From: Phycisphaerales bacterium
GTDB lineage: Bacteria; Planctomycetota; Phycisphaerae; Phycisphaerales; SM1A02
Direction of reading: 5' to 3'
Assembly: GCA_009692045.1 (NCBI GenBank)
Contig: SIAA01000012.1
Location: 1-52,448, forward strand
Length of the DNA: 52,448 nucleotides
Shown here: positions 7,058-15,446 of the stretch, in pieces
Layout: each line of letters begins with the position of its first letter
How positions within the stretch are numbered: the first letter of the stretch is position 1
The notes under the pieces: model-generated
What the model saw: the letters and a program-made list of their open reading frames with translations, nothing else
What the model was told of the DNA's origin: nothing
Databases searched by the model: none
Position numbers and translations under genes: made by a program

Positions 7058-8410
7058 ATGCCCTTTGATGTCTTCTCATCGCCGATGCCGGTTTCGCCCT
7101 CGGTGGCAGCCCGCTGGCACATGAGCGCCGGAGGCCAGATTCGACTGCTGTCGCCGTGGAGTGATTCCAAGTTTGTCTCCGGTAGTTGCTCCGTTACTCC
7201 CGGCTCATCAACTCTGCAAGCAACTGGCAGAGGTCCGCTGCGAGGCACTCGTCTGCTCCACCGCGAACTTGTTAGAGAGTGTTACGGTTTCACCGAGCGA
7301 CAGATCACCGGGAGGCTTTCATCTTGGGTTCACTCCCACCGCTTTCTGAAGGGGACTGACGCGCAGTCATGCGTTGTTGAAGATCGAGTGCAATGGACCG
7401 CGCCGCGCTGGACTGAGAGCCGCATCCGCCCTGAGGTCGCACGATTATTGCACTTCAGACATCGTCGGGCGCTGCGCGATCTCTCTCGTGAGGCTGAGTG
7501 CCCATCACTTCGACGACTCACCGTTGGCATCACGGGCGCTCGCGGTTTCGTAGGGTCAACTCTGAGTGCATTTCTCAGCGCCGCGGGGCACCAAGTGGTG
7601 CCCATCGGCAGAACCGGAAGCGAGATCGATGCGCCACCGGAGGGTCTTGATGCGCTGGTGCATCTGGCCGGGGCGGGTCTGGCGAACAGACGATGGAGCT
7701 CCTCTCGCAAGAAACTGCTGTTCAGCAGCCGCGTCGATGTGACGAAGGCTCTGTGCAGCACTCTGGCAAGGATGCAAGCTCCGCCCCCTGTGCTCATCTG
7801 TGCTTCTGGAATCGGCTACTACGGAAGCGGTGCGCAAGAGAGCCCGCAGACTTATCCGGGGAGCAACTTGGGAGTTGACGAATCTGCTCGAGCCGGCAGT
7901 GGCTTTCTAGCCGAACTGGCGCTTGCTTGGGAGGGAGCGGCTGAGGAGGCACGCGCCGCCGGACTACGCGTTGTTCACTTGCGGCTCGGAATGATTGTTG
8001 CTCGCAGCGGCGGCGCACTCGGAGCGATGGAGCCGGCGTTTCGCATTGGGGTCGGCGGAAGGATTGGCTCCGGTCGGCAGTGGGTGCCGTGGATCCACAT
8101 GGATGATGTGCTGGGGATCGTGCACCGGGCCATCATCGATCACACATTCACTGGCCCCTACAACGCCGTTGCGCCCGGGCAGTGCACGCAGTACATGTTC
8201 GCCCGCGACTTGGCTCGTTCGCTGAATCGCCCAAGTCTTCTCCCACTTCCTGCCTGGATGGTGAGAACGGCACTCGGACAGATGGGCGACGAGTTACTCC
8301 TCCGGGGAGTGCAGGCGGTACCGGCTCGACTGCAGGACTGCGCCTACAGGTATGCCTTCAGCGACATCGAGTCAGCTCTTCGGTTTGAGTACGGCCTTTT
8401 CGACCACTGA
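7058..8410 (+). CDS. SRPBCC domain fused to TIGR01777-type NAD(P) epimerase
   Basis: The 450-residue protein has two parts. Residues 1-145 match the SRPBCC (START-like ligand pocket) pattern found in front of this epimerase family: QIRLLSPW near 27-34, FTERQITGRLSSWVHSHRF at about 78-96, VVEDRVQW, and a final helix ending RHRRALRDL. Residues 153-450 are a short-chain dehydrogenase-like epimerase of the TIGR01777/YfcH family: nucleotide-binding GITGARGFVG (157-166), LVHLAGAGLANRRW (200-213), ICASGIGYYG (247-256) and VPWIHMDDV. The family's substrate is unknown; a lipid- or isoprenoid-like ligand for the SRPBCC part is a guess. I start at ATG 7058, because the open frame upstream (from 6710) shows no domain signal. 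The last 39 bases overlap the convergent MFS gene. Confidence 0.85.
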   Translation: MPFDVFSSPMPVSPSVAARWHMSAGGQIRLLSPWSDSKFVSGSCSVTPGSSTLQATGRGPLRGTRLLHRELVRECYGFTERQITGRLSSWVHSHRFLKGTDAQSCVVEDRVQWTAPRWTESRIRPEVARLLHFRHRRALRDLSREAECPSLRRLTVGITGARGFVGSTLSAFLSAAGHQVVPIGRTGSEIDAPPEGLDALVHLAGAGLANRRWSSSRKKLLFSSRVDVTKALCSTLARMQAPPPVLICASGIGYYGSGAQESPQTYPGSNLGVDESARAGSGFLAELALAWEGAAEEARAAGLRVVHLRLGMIVARSGGALGAMEPAFRIGVGGRIGSGRQWVPWIHMDDVLGIVHRAIIDHTFTGPYNAVAPGQCTQYMFARDLARSLNRPSLLPLPAWMVRTALGQMGDELLLRGVQAVPARLQDCAYRYAFSDIESALRFEYGLFDH

Positions 8411-9544
8411 CCTGCTCCGAATCCCGATGCGAACCGCGGGGATCAGTGCTGTCCCCGCCACCACGCATACGCAGGCGATGATCGCGGCGGAGGATCCAAG
8501 GCCCACGCCAACTAGTGCTGCTGCCGGCCCCAATACATAACCAACTCCTATGAGCGCCTCGAAGGTGCCACCGGCTTCAACATCGGCCCCACCAACTGCC
8601 ATGGCGTAGTAGAGGCTGGCGTAATAGAGGGCTCCCTGCCCTGCGCCGAACAGAACGAACCCTGCGGCCAATACCGGCACGCTGCGCCCGATCACGATGA
8701 GGGCGAATCCGCCGGCAAGCAGCAGCACTCCCACAGCAAGAGCCGACCACTTGCCATGCCAAAATGTGGAGGGGCGCAGCACGATCACGATTCCAACTCG
8801 GGCCCACATCCATGTTGCGGCGAAGGCGGTTTGCCAAACGGCATCGATCTCCCGGTCATTGAGCAGGAAGGGGAGGAGCGGTCCGAGAGCACCTACGAAC
8901 ATGTAGCAGATGGGCAGGAGAAAGCGCGTCGCCTTTCGCAGCTCGTGATATACGGCTGGCAGATGTCGGTGCTCGCCCTCGGGAGCATGGGGGGCGGGAT
9001 CGCGGGGAAACACCCAGAGCAAGCCAATGCTCAGCAGAGAGACTGGAGCAAATGCGACGATCGCCAACTGCCCTGAAGCAGCGGCAATGAAGGGTGCTAT
9101 GAGGATCAGACAGACTGCTACCGCCGACATCCAGGCGATGTTGAAGAATCCAATCGCTGTCCGCAGTTCGCGCCCATGCCGCCCGCTGGAAACGTAGCTC
9201 TCAATGATGGGCCACATGAGTGCCGAGATACCGCTGACAACCAGAACACTCGCGACCAGTCCCGCAGGTCCCGCCAGCGCCAGCGTGGCACCGAGCGATT
9301 GCATGACGAGGATGAGGCTCAAGACTCCTCGGGTACCCATGCGGCCGCGTCCCCACGAGACCAGCCTGGAACTGAACAGGGCGGCGGGAATATAGATGGC
9401 GCTAGCGGCAATGGCGAGCAACAGGTTTTCGGCTCGAGAAAACTTGTACTCGTGCTCGGCGACAAAGAAGGCGCCGGTCCACAGCAGTCCCGAGCCCAGC
9501 GAGTTGAGCCATGTGAGTGTGCCAAGTGCCCAGAGAGGAACCAT
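8372..9544 (-). CDS. MFS transporter
   Basis: The 390-residue protein is almost entirely hydrophobic and folds into about 11-12 membrane helices split by a charged central loop (FPRDPAPHAPEGEHRHLPAVYHELRKATRF, near residues 195-224), the two-bundle layout of the major facilitator superfamily. The loop between helices 2 and 3 is basic and Gly-rich (SWGRGRMGTRG), in the place of the family's GxxxDRxGRR motif. The substrate cannot be inferred. Its ATG (9544) lies 48 bases from the divergent tRNA-Arg and its 3' end overlaps the epimerase gene by 39 bases, so the two mRNAs are complementary at their tails. Confidence 0.8.
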   Translation of the reverse strand: MVPLWALGTLTWLNSLGSGLLWTGAFFVAEHEYKFSRAENLLLAIAASAIYIPAALFSSRLVSWGRGRMGTRGVLSLILVMQSLGATLALAGPAGLVASVLVVSGISALMWPIIESYVSSGRHGRELRTAIGFFNIAWMSAVAVCLILIAPFIAAASGQLAIVAFAPVSLLSIGLLWVFPRDPAPHAPEGEHRHLPAVYHELRKATRFLLPICYMFVGALGPLLPFLLNDREIDAVWQTAFAATWMWARVGIVIVLRPSTFWHGKWSALAVGVLLLAGGFALIVIGRSVPVLAAGFVLFGAGQGALYYASLYYAMAVGGADVEAGGTFEALIGVGYVLGPAAALVGVGLGSSAAIIACVCVVAGTALIPAVRIGIRSRSVVEKAVLKPKS

Positions 9545-9592
9545 CTTGGGATCAGAGATTACGCCCTACTAGTTGCTAACATTTGCCCCTCA

Positions 9593-9666
9593 GTCCGCGT
9601 AGCTCAATTGGATAGAGCGTCGCCCTCCGAAGGCGAAGGTTGCAGGTTCGACTCCAGCCGTGGACG
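9593..9666 (+). tRNA. tRNA-Arg (CCG)
   Basis: Acceptor stem GTCCGCG pairs with CGTGGAC (one G-U), with discriminator G. The D stem is GCTC/GAGC. The anticodon stem TCGCC/GGCGA encloses CTCCGAA, giving anticodon CCG (Arg, CGG codon). The T arm GCAGG-TTCGACT-CCAGC has one A-A mismatch in the middle of the stem. No CCA is encoded. The next start codon (mazG-like gene) is only 21 bases downstream and there is no terminator between them. Confidence 0.93.
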
Positions 9667-9687
9667 CTTCTCCCTTACGCTGTGTGC

Positions 9688-9972
9688 ATGCGCATCAGCG
9701 AATTTCAACAACACATCAAAGACCGTTACTTCGCCACCGACAACGCCCGCGGCGCCGCCGGGACTTTCGTGTGGTTCGCCGAGGAGTTCGGCGAACTAGC
9801 CCGAGCGATCGGCAAACATCAGCGGGGAGACCCGGTGTCGGAGAACCTGCGGGAAGAGTTCGCTGATGTCATGGCCTGGCTGGCCACACTCGCCAACATC
9901 ACCGGGGTTGACCTAGAAGAGGCGATTCGCGCCAAGTACATGGAAGCCGGCGGACCTAAGGGAACCAAGTGA
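9688..9972 (+). CDS. MazG-like nucleotide pyrophosphohydrolase
   Basis: The 94-residue all-helical protein carries the metal-binding pattern of MazG-type enzymes: ExxE (EEFGE, residues 32-36) and ExxD (EEFAD, residues 56-60), on two helices about 20 residues apart. Such enzymes hydrolyse (d)NTPs to monophosphates and pyrophosphate. The single short domain resembles the small MazG-like/dUTPase-like forms. The frame is open further upstream into the tRNA, so the ATG at 9688 (MRISEFQQHI) was chosen. It follows tRNA-Arg by 21 bases with no terminator and overlaps the HIT gene by four bases (GTGA), so tRNA-mazG-HIT probably form one transcript. Exact substrate unknown. Confidence 0.88.
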   Translation: MRISEFQQHIKDRYFATDNARGAAGTFVWFAEEFGELARAIGKHQRGDPVSENLREEFADVMAWLATLANITGVDLEEAIRAKYMEAGGPKGTK

Positions 9973-10415
9973 GTACTGGTTGCGCGATCTGCGAGCAACA
10001 TGCCGATCAGGCTGGGCGTGGCCTCGTCGCTTGGGAGGATGATCTCTGGCTGCTTCGACACCACCCTAGTCCCGCTCCTCTGGTGGGTTGGTTGCTGCTC
10101 GATGCCAAGCGGCATGTTGATGGCGCGGCATCCTTCAACTCAGCCGAGCAGAGCGCATTCGGCGCCGTGCTGCAGCGAGCCTGCGCGGCCCTGCGATCGG
10201 CCAGTGGCTGCGAGCGCGTCTACACCATTGCATTCGGGGAGTCAGCTCATCACTTTCACATGCACTTGGTGCCGCGCTCCTCCCAGCAGAAGGGCACATC
10301 AGCCTGGGAGGTCGCTGACTTCTACCGAGAGGTGGTGGCGGAGCGGATTGCGGGAGTAGAACAGGATGCGGCCGCGAGCATGGTCAGCCGGCTGGCGAGG
10401 TTGCTAGCGCTCTAG
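9969..10415 (+). CDS. HIT-family protein
   Basis: The 148-residue protein has a C-terminal histidine triad HFHMHLV (His95, His97, His99), the nucleotide-binding and catalytic motif of HIT hydrolases/transferases. The N-terminal part contains CAIC (5-8), similar to zinc-linked CxxC starts of many HIT proteins, and a WLLLDAKRHVD segment typical of the fold. Members hydrolyse nucleoside phosphoramidates or dinucleoside polyphosphates. The GTG start overlaps the mazG-like stop by four bases, suggesting translational coupling and a shared role in nucleotide clean-up (inference). The 3' end overlaps the convergent flavoprotein gene by 32 bases. Confidence 0.88.
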   Translation: MSTGCAICEQHADQAGRGLVAWEDDLWLLRHHPSPAPLVGWLLLDAKRHVDGAASFNSAEQSAFGAVLQRACAALRSASGCERVYTIAFGESAHHFHMHLVPRSSQQKGTSAWEVADFYREVVAERIAGVEQDAAASMVSRLARLLAL

Positions 10416-11682
10416 CGGCTGCTGTCCCTGCCAGATAGCCGCTGGCCCAAGCCCACTGAAAGTTGAAGCCGCCGATTCGTCCGTCAACATCGAGAACCTC
10501 GCCGCACAAATACAATCCCGACGTGCGCCGACTCTCCATGGTGCCTAGATCAACCTCGCTGAGCGGTACCCCTCCCGCGGTGACTTCCGCGTAGTTCCAG
10601 CCTCGATCTCCCGTGACGGGTAGTGGAGTAGAGGTTGCAAGTAGGGCAAGGGTGCGCCGAGCCTCGCGGGAAACCTGCCTCGGTGTGCTGCTGTAAGGCA
10701 CCTTTGCCTGATGGCAAATGGCGCGGGCGAATCGTTCCGGCCACTGCTCCTGCAGGTAGGAACCGATACCGCGCGAATTGATGGCCAGCAAATCGGCATC
10801 GAATGCCTCGGCATCGGCGCACTTACTCCAGTTGACACTCAATGAGGTCTGGGAGTCGTTGATCACAGCGTGGCGCCAGTGACGACTCATGTCAAGGACG
10901 GCTGGTCCGCTGATCCCGAAGTGAGTACACAGCACACTGCCTTCGATGACGAGTGGTCTGGTCCCCGGCGTGCGCAGTATCAGGCCTGCGTTGATGCTGA
11001 TCCCTGCGAGAGCAGTGATCCAGTGGGAGGATGGCAGCAGAAGAGGAACGAGGGCAGGGACAACATGGGGAGTAGATGTGTGACCTAAAGTTTGAGCGAT
11101 TGCGAGTCCGGAACCATCCGAACCAGATTTGGGAAGGCTGCAGCCGCCGGCCGCCAACACCACCCGCTGGGCGGCGATACATCCGAACTCGCCCCGCAGC
11201 AGAAATCCGCCGCCGCGCTGCGGTGGGAGTACCTCGCATGAGGCAACCCGCGCGGGGTGAATCAGAGTGACACCCGTGCTAGTGGCTGCGGTAACGAGGG
11301 CATCCAGGACCGTTTTCGCGCTGTCTGTGACCGGAAACAGCTTGCCCGTTTCCTCGCGCTTCAACTCAACGCCTAGATCGCGAAAGAACTGAACTGTTTT
11401 GTCAACCGGGAAGGATCGCAGCACCAGACGCCGCGCCGCCGGTGTTGAACCCCAGAAGTCGCGTTCACTTACAGAGTGGTGGGTCACATTGCAGCGGCCG
11501 CCCCCGGCAACGAGAATCTTTGCACCCAGAGACCTGGCTGCGTCAAGCGCCAGCAGTTTCAGCGGTACCCCCGCCTGCGAGGCAGTCCTACCCGCCCAAA
11601 TCGCCGCAAAGAGACCAGCCGCACCGGCTCCGATTATGCAGATGTCACAGGCATCAGAGTCGTGGATGGGTGATGTAGGCAT
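10384..11682 (-). CDS. BaiN/HI0933-family flavoprotein (NAD(P)/FAD-dependent oxidoreductase)
   Basis: The 432-residue protein opens with an FAD-binding Rossmann motif (CIIGAGAAGLFAA, GxGxxG at 18-23). Further family marks are KILVAGGGRCNVTH near residues 58-71 and, near the C terminus, GRIGGFNFQWAWASGYLAG. This is the pattern of the HI0933/YhiN/BaiN family, whose physiological substrates are mostly unknown. The ATG at 11682 was chosen because it lies seven bases after the upstream M14 stop, whereas the open frame beyond it would overlap that gene. It is the last gene of the minus-strand run that starts with recG. The 3' end overlaps the convergent HIT gene by 32 bases. Confidence 0.9.
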   Translation of the reverse strand: MPTSPIHDSDACDICIIGAGAAGLFAAIWAGRTASQAGVPLKLLALDAARSLGAKILVAGGGRCNVTHHSVSERDFWGSTPAARRLVLRSFPVDKTVQFFRDLGVELKREETGKLFPVTDSAKTVLDALVTAATSTGVTLIHPARVASCEVLPPQRGGGFLLRGEFGCIAAQRVVLAAGGCSLPKSGSDGSGLAIAQTLGHTSTPHVVPALVPLLLPSSHWITALAGISINAGLILRTPGTRPLVIEGSVLCTHFGISGPAVLDMSRHWRHAVINDSQTSLSVNWSKCADAEAFDADLLAINSRGIGSYLQEQWPERFARAICHQAKVPYSSTPRQVSREARRTLALLATSTPLPVTGDRGWNYAEVTAGGVPLSEVDLGTMESRRTSGLYLCGEVLDVDGRIGGFNFQWAWASGYLAGTAAARALATSPAG

Positions 11683-11689
11683 GCCTGAG

Positions 11690-13501
11690 TCAAGGCTTCG
11701 CCGCGTTCTCAGCGAGCATGACTTCCTGAGTGAGGTCAACCGCTTTCTCTGCCGTGTATGTCACTGTCGCCTTTGTTCCGGCTTGACCCTGCACGATGAA
11801 CCTAAAGAGACGACTGGATAGACCGGGAATGCCGCTCTGCAACAGCAGCCGCGCTGGTCGGTAGCGCACGGCCTCCATGGTGCGGTCAGTGCGATCGTCC
11901 AGTTCACCCGCCGATACGACCTGCACACCGGTGCCGAGTAACTCAAGGCGATCGGGCTGGCCAATGCGTTTCTGAGCAGCCCGGGCGGTGCGCGATGAAA
12001 TGGGGCGATCATTGAAAACCTCGACATCAATCTGCCACAGGCCATCGGGCAAAGCCTTCACCGCAGCCGGCGCCATTCGCAGCAGCGGCATGCACTGAGC
12101 GTGATAGGTCGTGAAGGCGAAGTTGCGGTGGCTCTCCTCCTCCAACATGAACGGCGGGGGGATGCGGCTCGACCATTTGTCGCCGCCTCCAACGAGCACG
12201 GTGCCGTAGTCGGGATGAGGCACCTCTTTCCAGTCAGAGAACGTCTGACCCAGGAGCATTCGGTCGGTCCAGCGCATGTCCGCCGCCTCGTCCGGCGCCT
12301 GACCACTCTGCAATATGCGTTGCTCAGTCCAGAGTTCATTGGTGAGACTGATGATGCCCAGGCCCTCCGCGGTCCAGTTCACGAATCCACCTCGCACTGG
12401 GTAAAGATCGCTGTGGATGACCATCGATCGGTAGAAGGGGAGCATCTCCACACCAGCGGTTTGGATCGTCTGGTAGGTCGTCTTGTCAGCTGCGGGATAC
12501 TCGCCCTCGCGGCTCGGGTGACCAGGCCCTCGCAGAATCATTCCGCCAGCATTGTGATAGCTCTGAACTGCGGCGATGTTGGGATGCCGGAGAATGAACT
12601 GGGCTATCGCCTGGGTTTCCGGCCAGCACAGCGGCCACTTTCCTGCGCCATCCTGCACAAACTCTGGTTGCCAATCGCTGGGCCAGTTGCGATTCATGTC
12701 GTAACCACCGAGTCCGTCCTCATTGCTGCGGCCATCAGCATCGTTGTCAATGCCCTCCGAACCCGCCATCGACCAGTCCCCGTGTCGGACCGTGCCATCA
12801 GGAAGAACTTCGCGCGCAACATATTCAAAAATGCGGGGATCATCCACCTTGCGGCGATGAGTTCCATTGGGATCGCGCCGCCACATCATGCCGACCGACC
12901 CATCGCCATCCAGATCGTCGGGTCCATCTTCATCGCAAACTCCGTCACGATCATCATCGATGGGCGCCTGTCCGGTTCTGCTGGAGTGGCTGCTGCTGGG
13001 ACCGCGGAACCAGCCGTCGCGTCCGTCCGGATTCACGCTGACCATGAAGTAAAAGGCGCATCTATCCACGAGTGCCTTCACATCAGGCACCTGGTCGTAG
13101 CCACTGGTCAGATACCAGAGCGAGTAAAGCACCACCTCACTTGCTTGAATCTCGTTTCCATGAATGTTGCCGTCGATCCACATGGCAGGTTTGCTGGTGT
13201 CGATCCCCGTTTGTGAATTGTTGAGGGTTGCAACCAGCAGCGGCCGACCCTGCACGCTGCTGCCGATCTGCTCGATAGAAAGGAGAGAGGGGTAGGCGGT
13301 TGCGAGTTTCCGCACCATGTCGTTGAGCTCCTCGGAGGAGTAGAAACGATTGAATGCAATGGGAACTCTGGAGGTGATCTGCTGCTGCGCGTGAGCCGGG
13401 CTGCAAAGCAGCAGGAGAGGAACAATCAGTGCGGTGAATCCTTGCGACTGCGATGCCACTGCAGCGAAGCTCTGGACGATGGATCGGTTCATCAAATACA
13501 T
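11690..13501 (-). CDS. Secreted M14 zinc carboxypeptidase with Asp-rich insert
   Basis: The 603-residue protein has an N-terminal signal peptide ending about SPAHAQ (residue 39). The M14 fold keeps all key residues: zinc ligands H114 and E117 (DGNIHGNE) and H316 (QSYHNAGG), substrate-binding N270-R271 (YDMNRNW), and catalytic E389 (LTNELW). Between the second strand and MNRN lies an insert with repeated DxDxDG-like runs (DDDRDGVCDEDG, DLDGDG, DNDADG), similar to calcium-binding loops. The C-terminal 200 residues form a separate, probably beta-rich domain. The protein should trim C-terminal residues from peptides in the cell envelope. ATG 13501 overlaps the previous stop by one base; a second ATG three codons on (13492) is also possible. 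It is paired with an inactive paralogue just upstream. Confidence 0.9.
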   Translation of the reverse strand: MYLMNRSIVQSFAAVASQSQGFTALIVPLLLLCSPAHAQQQITSRVPIAFNRFYSSEELNDMVRKLATAYPSLLSIEQIGSSVQGRPLLVATLNNSQTGIDTSKPAMWIDGNIHGNEIQASEVVLYSLWYLTSGYDQVPDVKALVDRCAFYFMVSVNPDGRDGWFRGPSSSHSSRTGQAPIDDDRDGVCDEDGPDDLDGDGSVGMMWRRDPNGTHRRKVDDPRIFEYVAREVLPDGTVRHGDWSMAGSEGIDNDADGRSNEDGLGGYDMNRNWPSDWQPEFVQDGAGKWPLCWPETQAIAQFILRHPNIAAVQSYHNAGGMILRGPGHPSREGEYPAADKTTYQTIQTAGVEMLPFYRSMVIHSDLYPVRGGFVNWTAEGLGIISLTNELWTEQRILQSGQAPDEAADMRWTDRMLLGQTFSDWKEVPHPDYGTVLVGGGDKWSSRIPPPFMLEEESHRNFAFTTYHAQCMPLLRMAPAAVKALPDGLWQIDVEVFNDRPISSRTARAAQKRIGQPDRLELLGTGVQVVSAGELDDRTDRTMEAVRYRPARLLLQSGIPGLSSRLFRFIVQGQAGTKATVTYTAEKAVDLTQEVMLAENAAKP

Positions 13502-15438
13502 CAGCGAGCCTCCGGAATCGTAGTTAGGGCCGCGGCAGGGAAGGAGCGCACCTTGCCGCCTTGAATGGTCAGGGATTGCGGCTGCGATAGAGGGAAGTCC
13601 ATGCTGACGGTGATTAGCTCCTCAGGAGCTGCTCGAACGATCCACGAGGCATCTTCACGGCCACTGGAACCGGCAAGTCGGTTGATAATGATGGTGGGGC
13701 GACCTGCCACGATGCGATCTACCGGGACAGAGATGCGCAGATTGATCGGCCGAGGCACTCGGTTCGTCACGCCCATTTTGGTTGCGGTTGGAAACGCTCC
13801 ATCATTGATGATGGCTAGATCGATGCGGTAGAGACCCGGTGCCAGTGTCGTGACTACCGGTACATCGCAGCGCACTAGCGGTGAGCGCCGCGCAAGGTCA
13901 CTGATGAGAGCCGCTGCATGGGCGCTGGCGGCAGCCACATCGCTGGCGGGAATCTCGGTGCGCGCTCCCCCTCGGAAGCCGCCGATTTCAACCTCCCCCT
14001 GGGTCGGGTGCGAGAATGACTTCCATGGAGCGAATCTGCTCGATACGCCCTCGGAGTCAAACCATGTGAGCCACGCGGCTGCTTCTTCATCAAAGGCTTT
14101 GGAGGCATCGCTCGCAGGAGGAGGAACAGACTCCCCGGGGCGCCCCGATCTTCTTCCTCTACCACCACCCGCGCGACCACCGCCACCGGGTGGGCGACCC
14201 TGCCCTCTTGCTTCAGGGGCGGTTGGTTCGGCGGCAGGATCGACTGCTGGCGGCGCGACTGCCGAGGCGAGCGTTTGTGGCGGCGCATCAGGCGCATGAT
14301 CCGTGGCACCAGCATCCACCGCTGCCGGTTCAGGGGGCTTGGGGTCGGGTCTTCCCCAGAGTTGACATCCGAAGGCAGGAATCCCGCGGTGCTGGTAGGC
14401 CCACAGAATGAACGACCCATGCAGATCCGAGTCAGCGGCGCGCGACTGCTTGGAGGTCTCTTTCCAGAACTTGGCCACCTCGCCGTAGAGCGAGGCATCT
14501 CCCGAGTCGAGAGCGAGAGGGCCATCGGCATCGCGCGTTGACGAGTCGGGCAGTTTCACCAGAGTGTCATTGCGGCCGAGCACCAAGATGGAGCAGATGT
14601 TGCCATGATCGGCGACGAAACTGGCCAGCGTCCTCGACTCTGGCTCGCTCAGAGCGTAAGGGCCGGAGTCAACCTCGAACTCGCGCCACTTCGCAGGGAA
14701 GTTGCGATCTGGATCAACTCCACCTTGAGGGTCCTCTCCGAGCAAGCCATCCCCATCACTGTCCGCGGCCTCCACTGCGATTGACCACACCGCCACTTCA
14801 CCCTTGTCATGATCGGCAAGCTTGAGAAGTCGCTGGTCTCTTGGATCAGACATCCAAGATGCCGCTCCCTCGCCAGCGGGGGGGTTGCTGCGACGGATGG
14901 TGGTGATCGCTCCATCACCATCAAGGTCACGCGGAGGATCTTCATCGAAAGCCCCATCGGAGTCATTGTCGATTGCGCGGGCATTTCGGGCGGCGAGTTC
15001 CGGCGGAAGTGAGGCGCCGCGATCGAAGGCATCGGGATTCCCAATCGGCACTATATAGATGGTGTAATCGGCGATGGTTCGATCATGGGGATCGGCCACC
15101 AGCGACTCGGCGGCGGCGACAGCGGCTGCAGCGCTGGTTCGATGATGTCCATCCATGCCGGCGACCACCAGAACTGCCGGCCGAGAGTCAGCGCGTTGCT
15201 GGTCTTCACTGAGAGTCATCATGCGAATGGCTGAGCCCGCGGCGCTGCTTCCGATCGTGGAGACCCTGATTGCTCCCGGATATCTGCTGGCCACACGATC
15301 GATGTCTGCCTGGATCGACGCTGTTGTGGTCTGAGCGCTGGCAGGGAGAACCTGCAACACGGCAACAGTGAGCGCGAGTGCTGCGGCGATCTGCTTCGGG
15401 CTAGTGAGAAAGCAAGGGCAAGTGGGCAGGTGTTTCAT
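13501..15438 (-). CDS. Catalytically dead M14 peptidase paralogue, secreted
   Basis: The 645-residue protein has a signal peptide (cleavage near LPASAQ, residue 36) and aligns with the downstream M14 peptidase: IGSSAAGSAIRMMTL matches IGSSVQGRPLLVATL, and the DxDxDG insert is shared (DNDSDGAFDEDP, DLDGDG, DSDGDG). The active site is lost. The zinc motif DGNIHGNE reads AGMDGHHR here (H to G97, E to R100), the third zinc His is replaced in LVLGRND (about G288), and the catalytic Glu is Gln359 (GCQLW for TNELW). Arg245 (PDRNFP) remains. A Pro/Ala/Gly-rich low-complexity stretch (about 365-440, with GGGRGRR runs) precedes a C-terminal beta-rich domain. It likely binds peptide or acts as a partner for its active neighbour; this is inference. 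Confidence 0.85.
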   Translation of the reverse strand: MKHLPTCPCFLTSPKQIAAALALTVAVLQVLPASAQTTTASIQADIDRVASRYPGAIRVSTIGSSAAGSAIRMMTLSEDQQRADSRPAVLVVAGMDGHHRTSAAAAVAAAESLVADPHDRTIADYTIYIVPIGNPDAFDRGASLPPELAARNARAIDNDSDGAFDEDPPRDLDGDGAITTIRRSNPPAGEGAASWMSDPRDQRLLKLADHDKGEVAVWSIAVEAADSDGDGLLGEDPQGGVDPDRNFPAKWREFEVDSGPYALSEPESRTLASFVADHGNICSILVLGRNDTLVKLPDSSTRDADGPLALDSGDASLYGEVAKFWKETSKQSRAADSDLHGSFILWAYQHRGIPAFGCQLWGRPDPKPPEPAAVDAGATDHAPDAPPQTLASAVAPPAVDPAAEPTAPEARGQGRPPGGGGRAGGGRGRRSGRPGESVPPPASDASKAFDEEAAAWLTWFDSEGVSSRFAPWKSFSHPTQGEVEIGGFRGGARTEIPASDVAAASAHAAALISDLARRSPLVRCDVPVVTTLAPGLYRIDLAIINDGAFPTATKMGVTNRVPRPINLRISVPVDRIVAGRPTIIINRLAGSSGREDASWIVRAAPEELITVSMDFPLSQPQSLTIQGGKVRSFPAAALTTIPEAR

Positions 15439-15446
15439 CTAGGTAT

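Noticed and set aside
12101-13216. Plus-strand open frame (371 codons) opposite the M14 peptidase gene
   Set aside because: The M14 frame carries all catalytic residues and a signal peptide; the opposite frame has no recognisable sequence.
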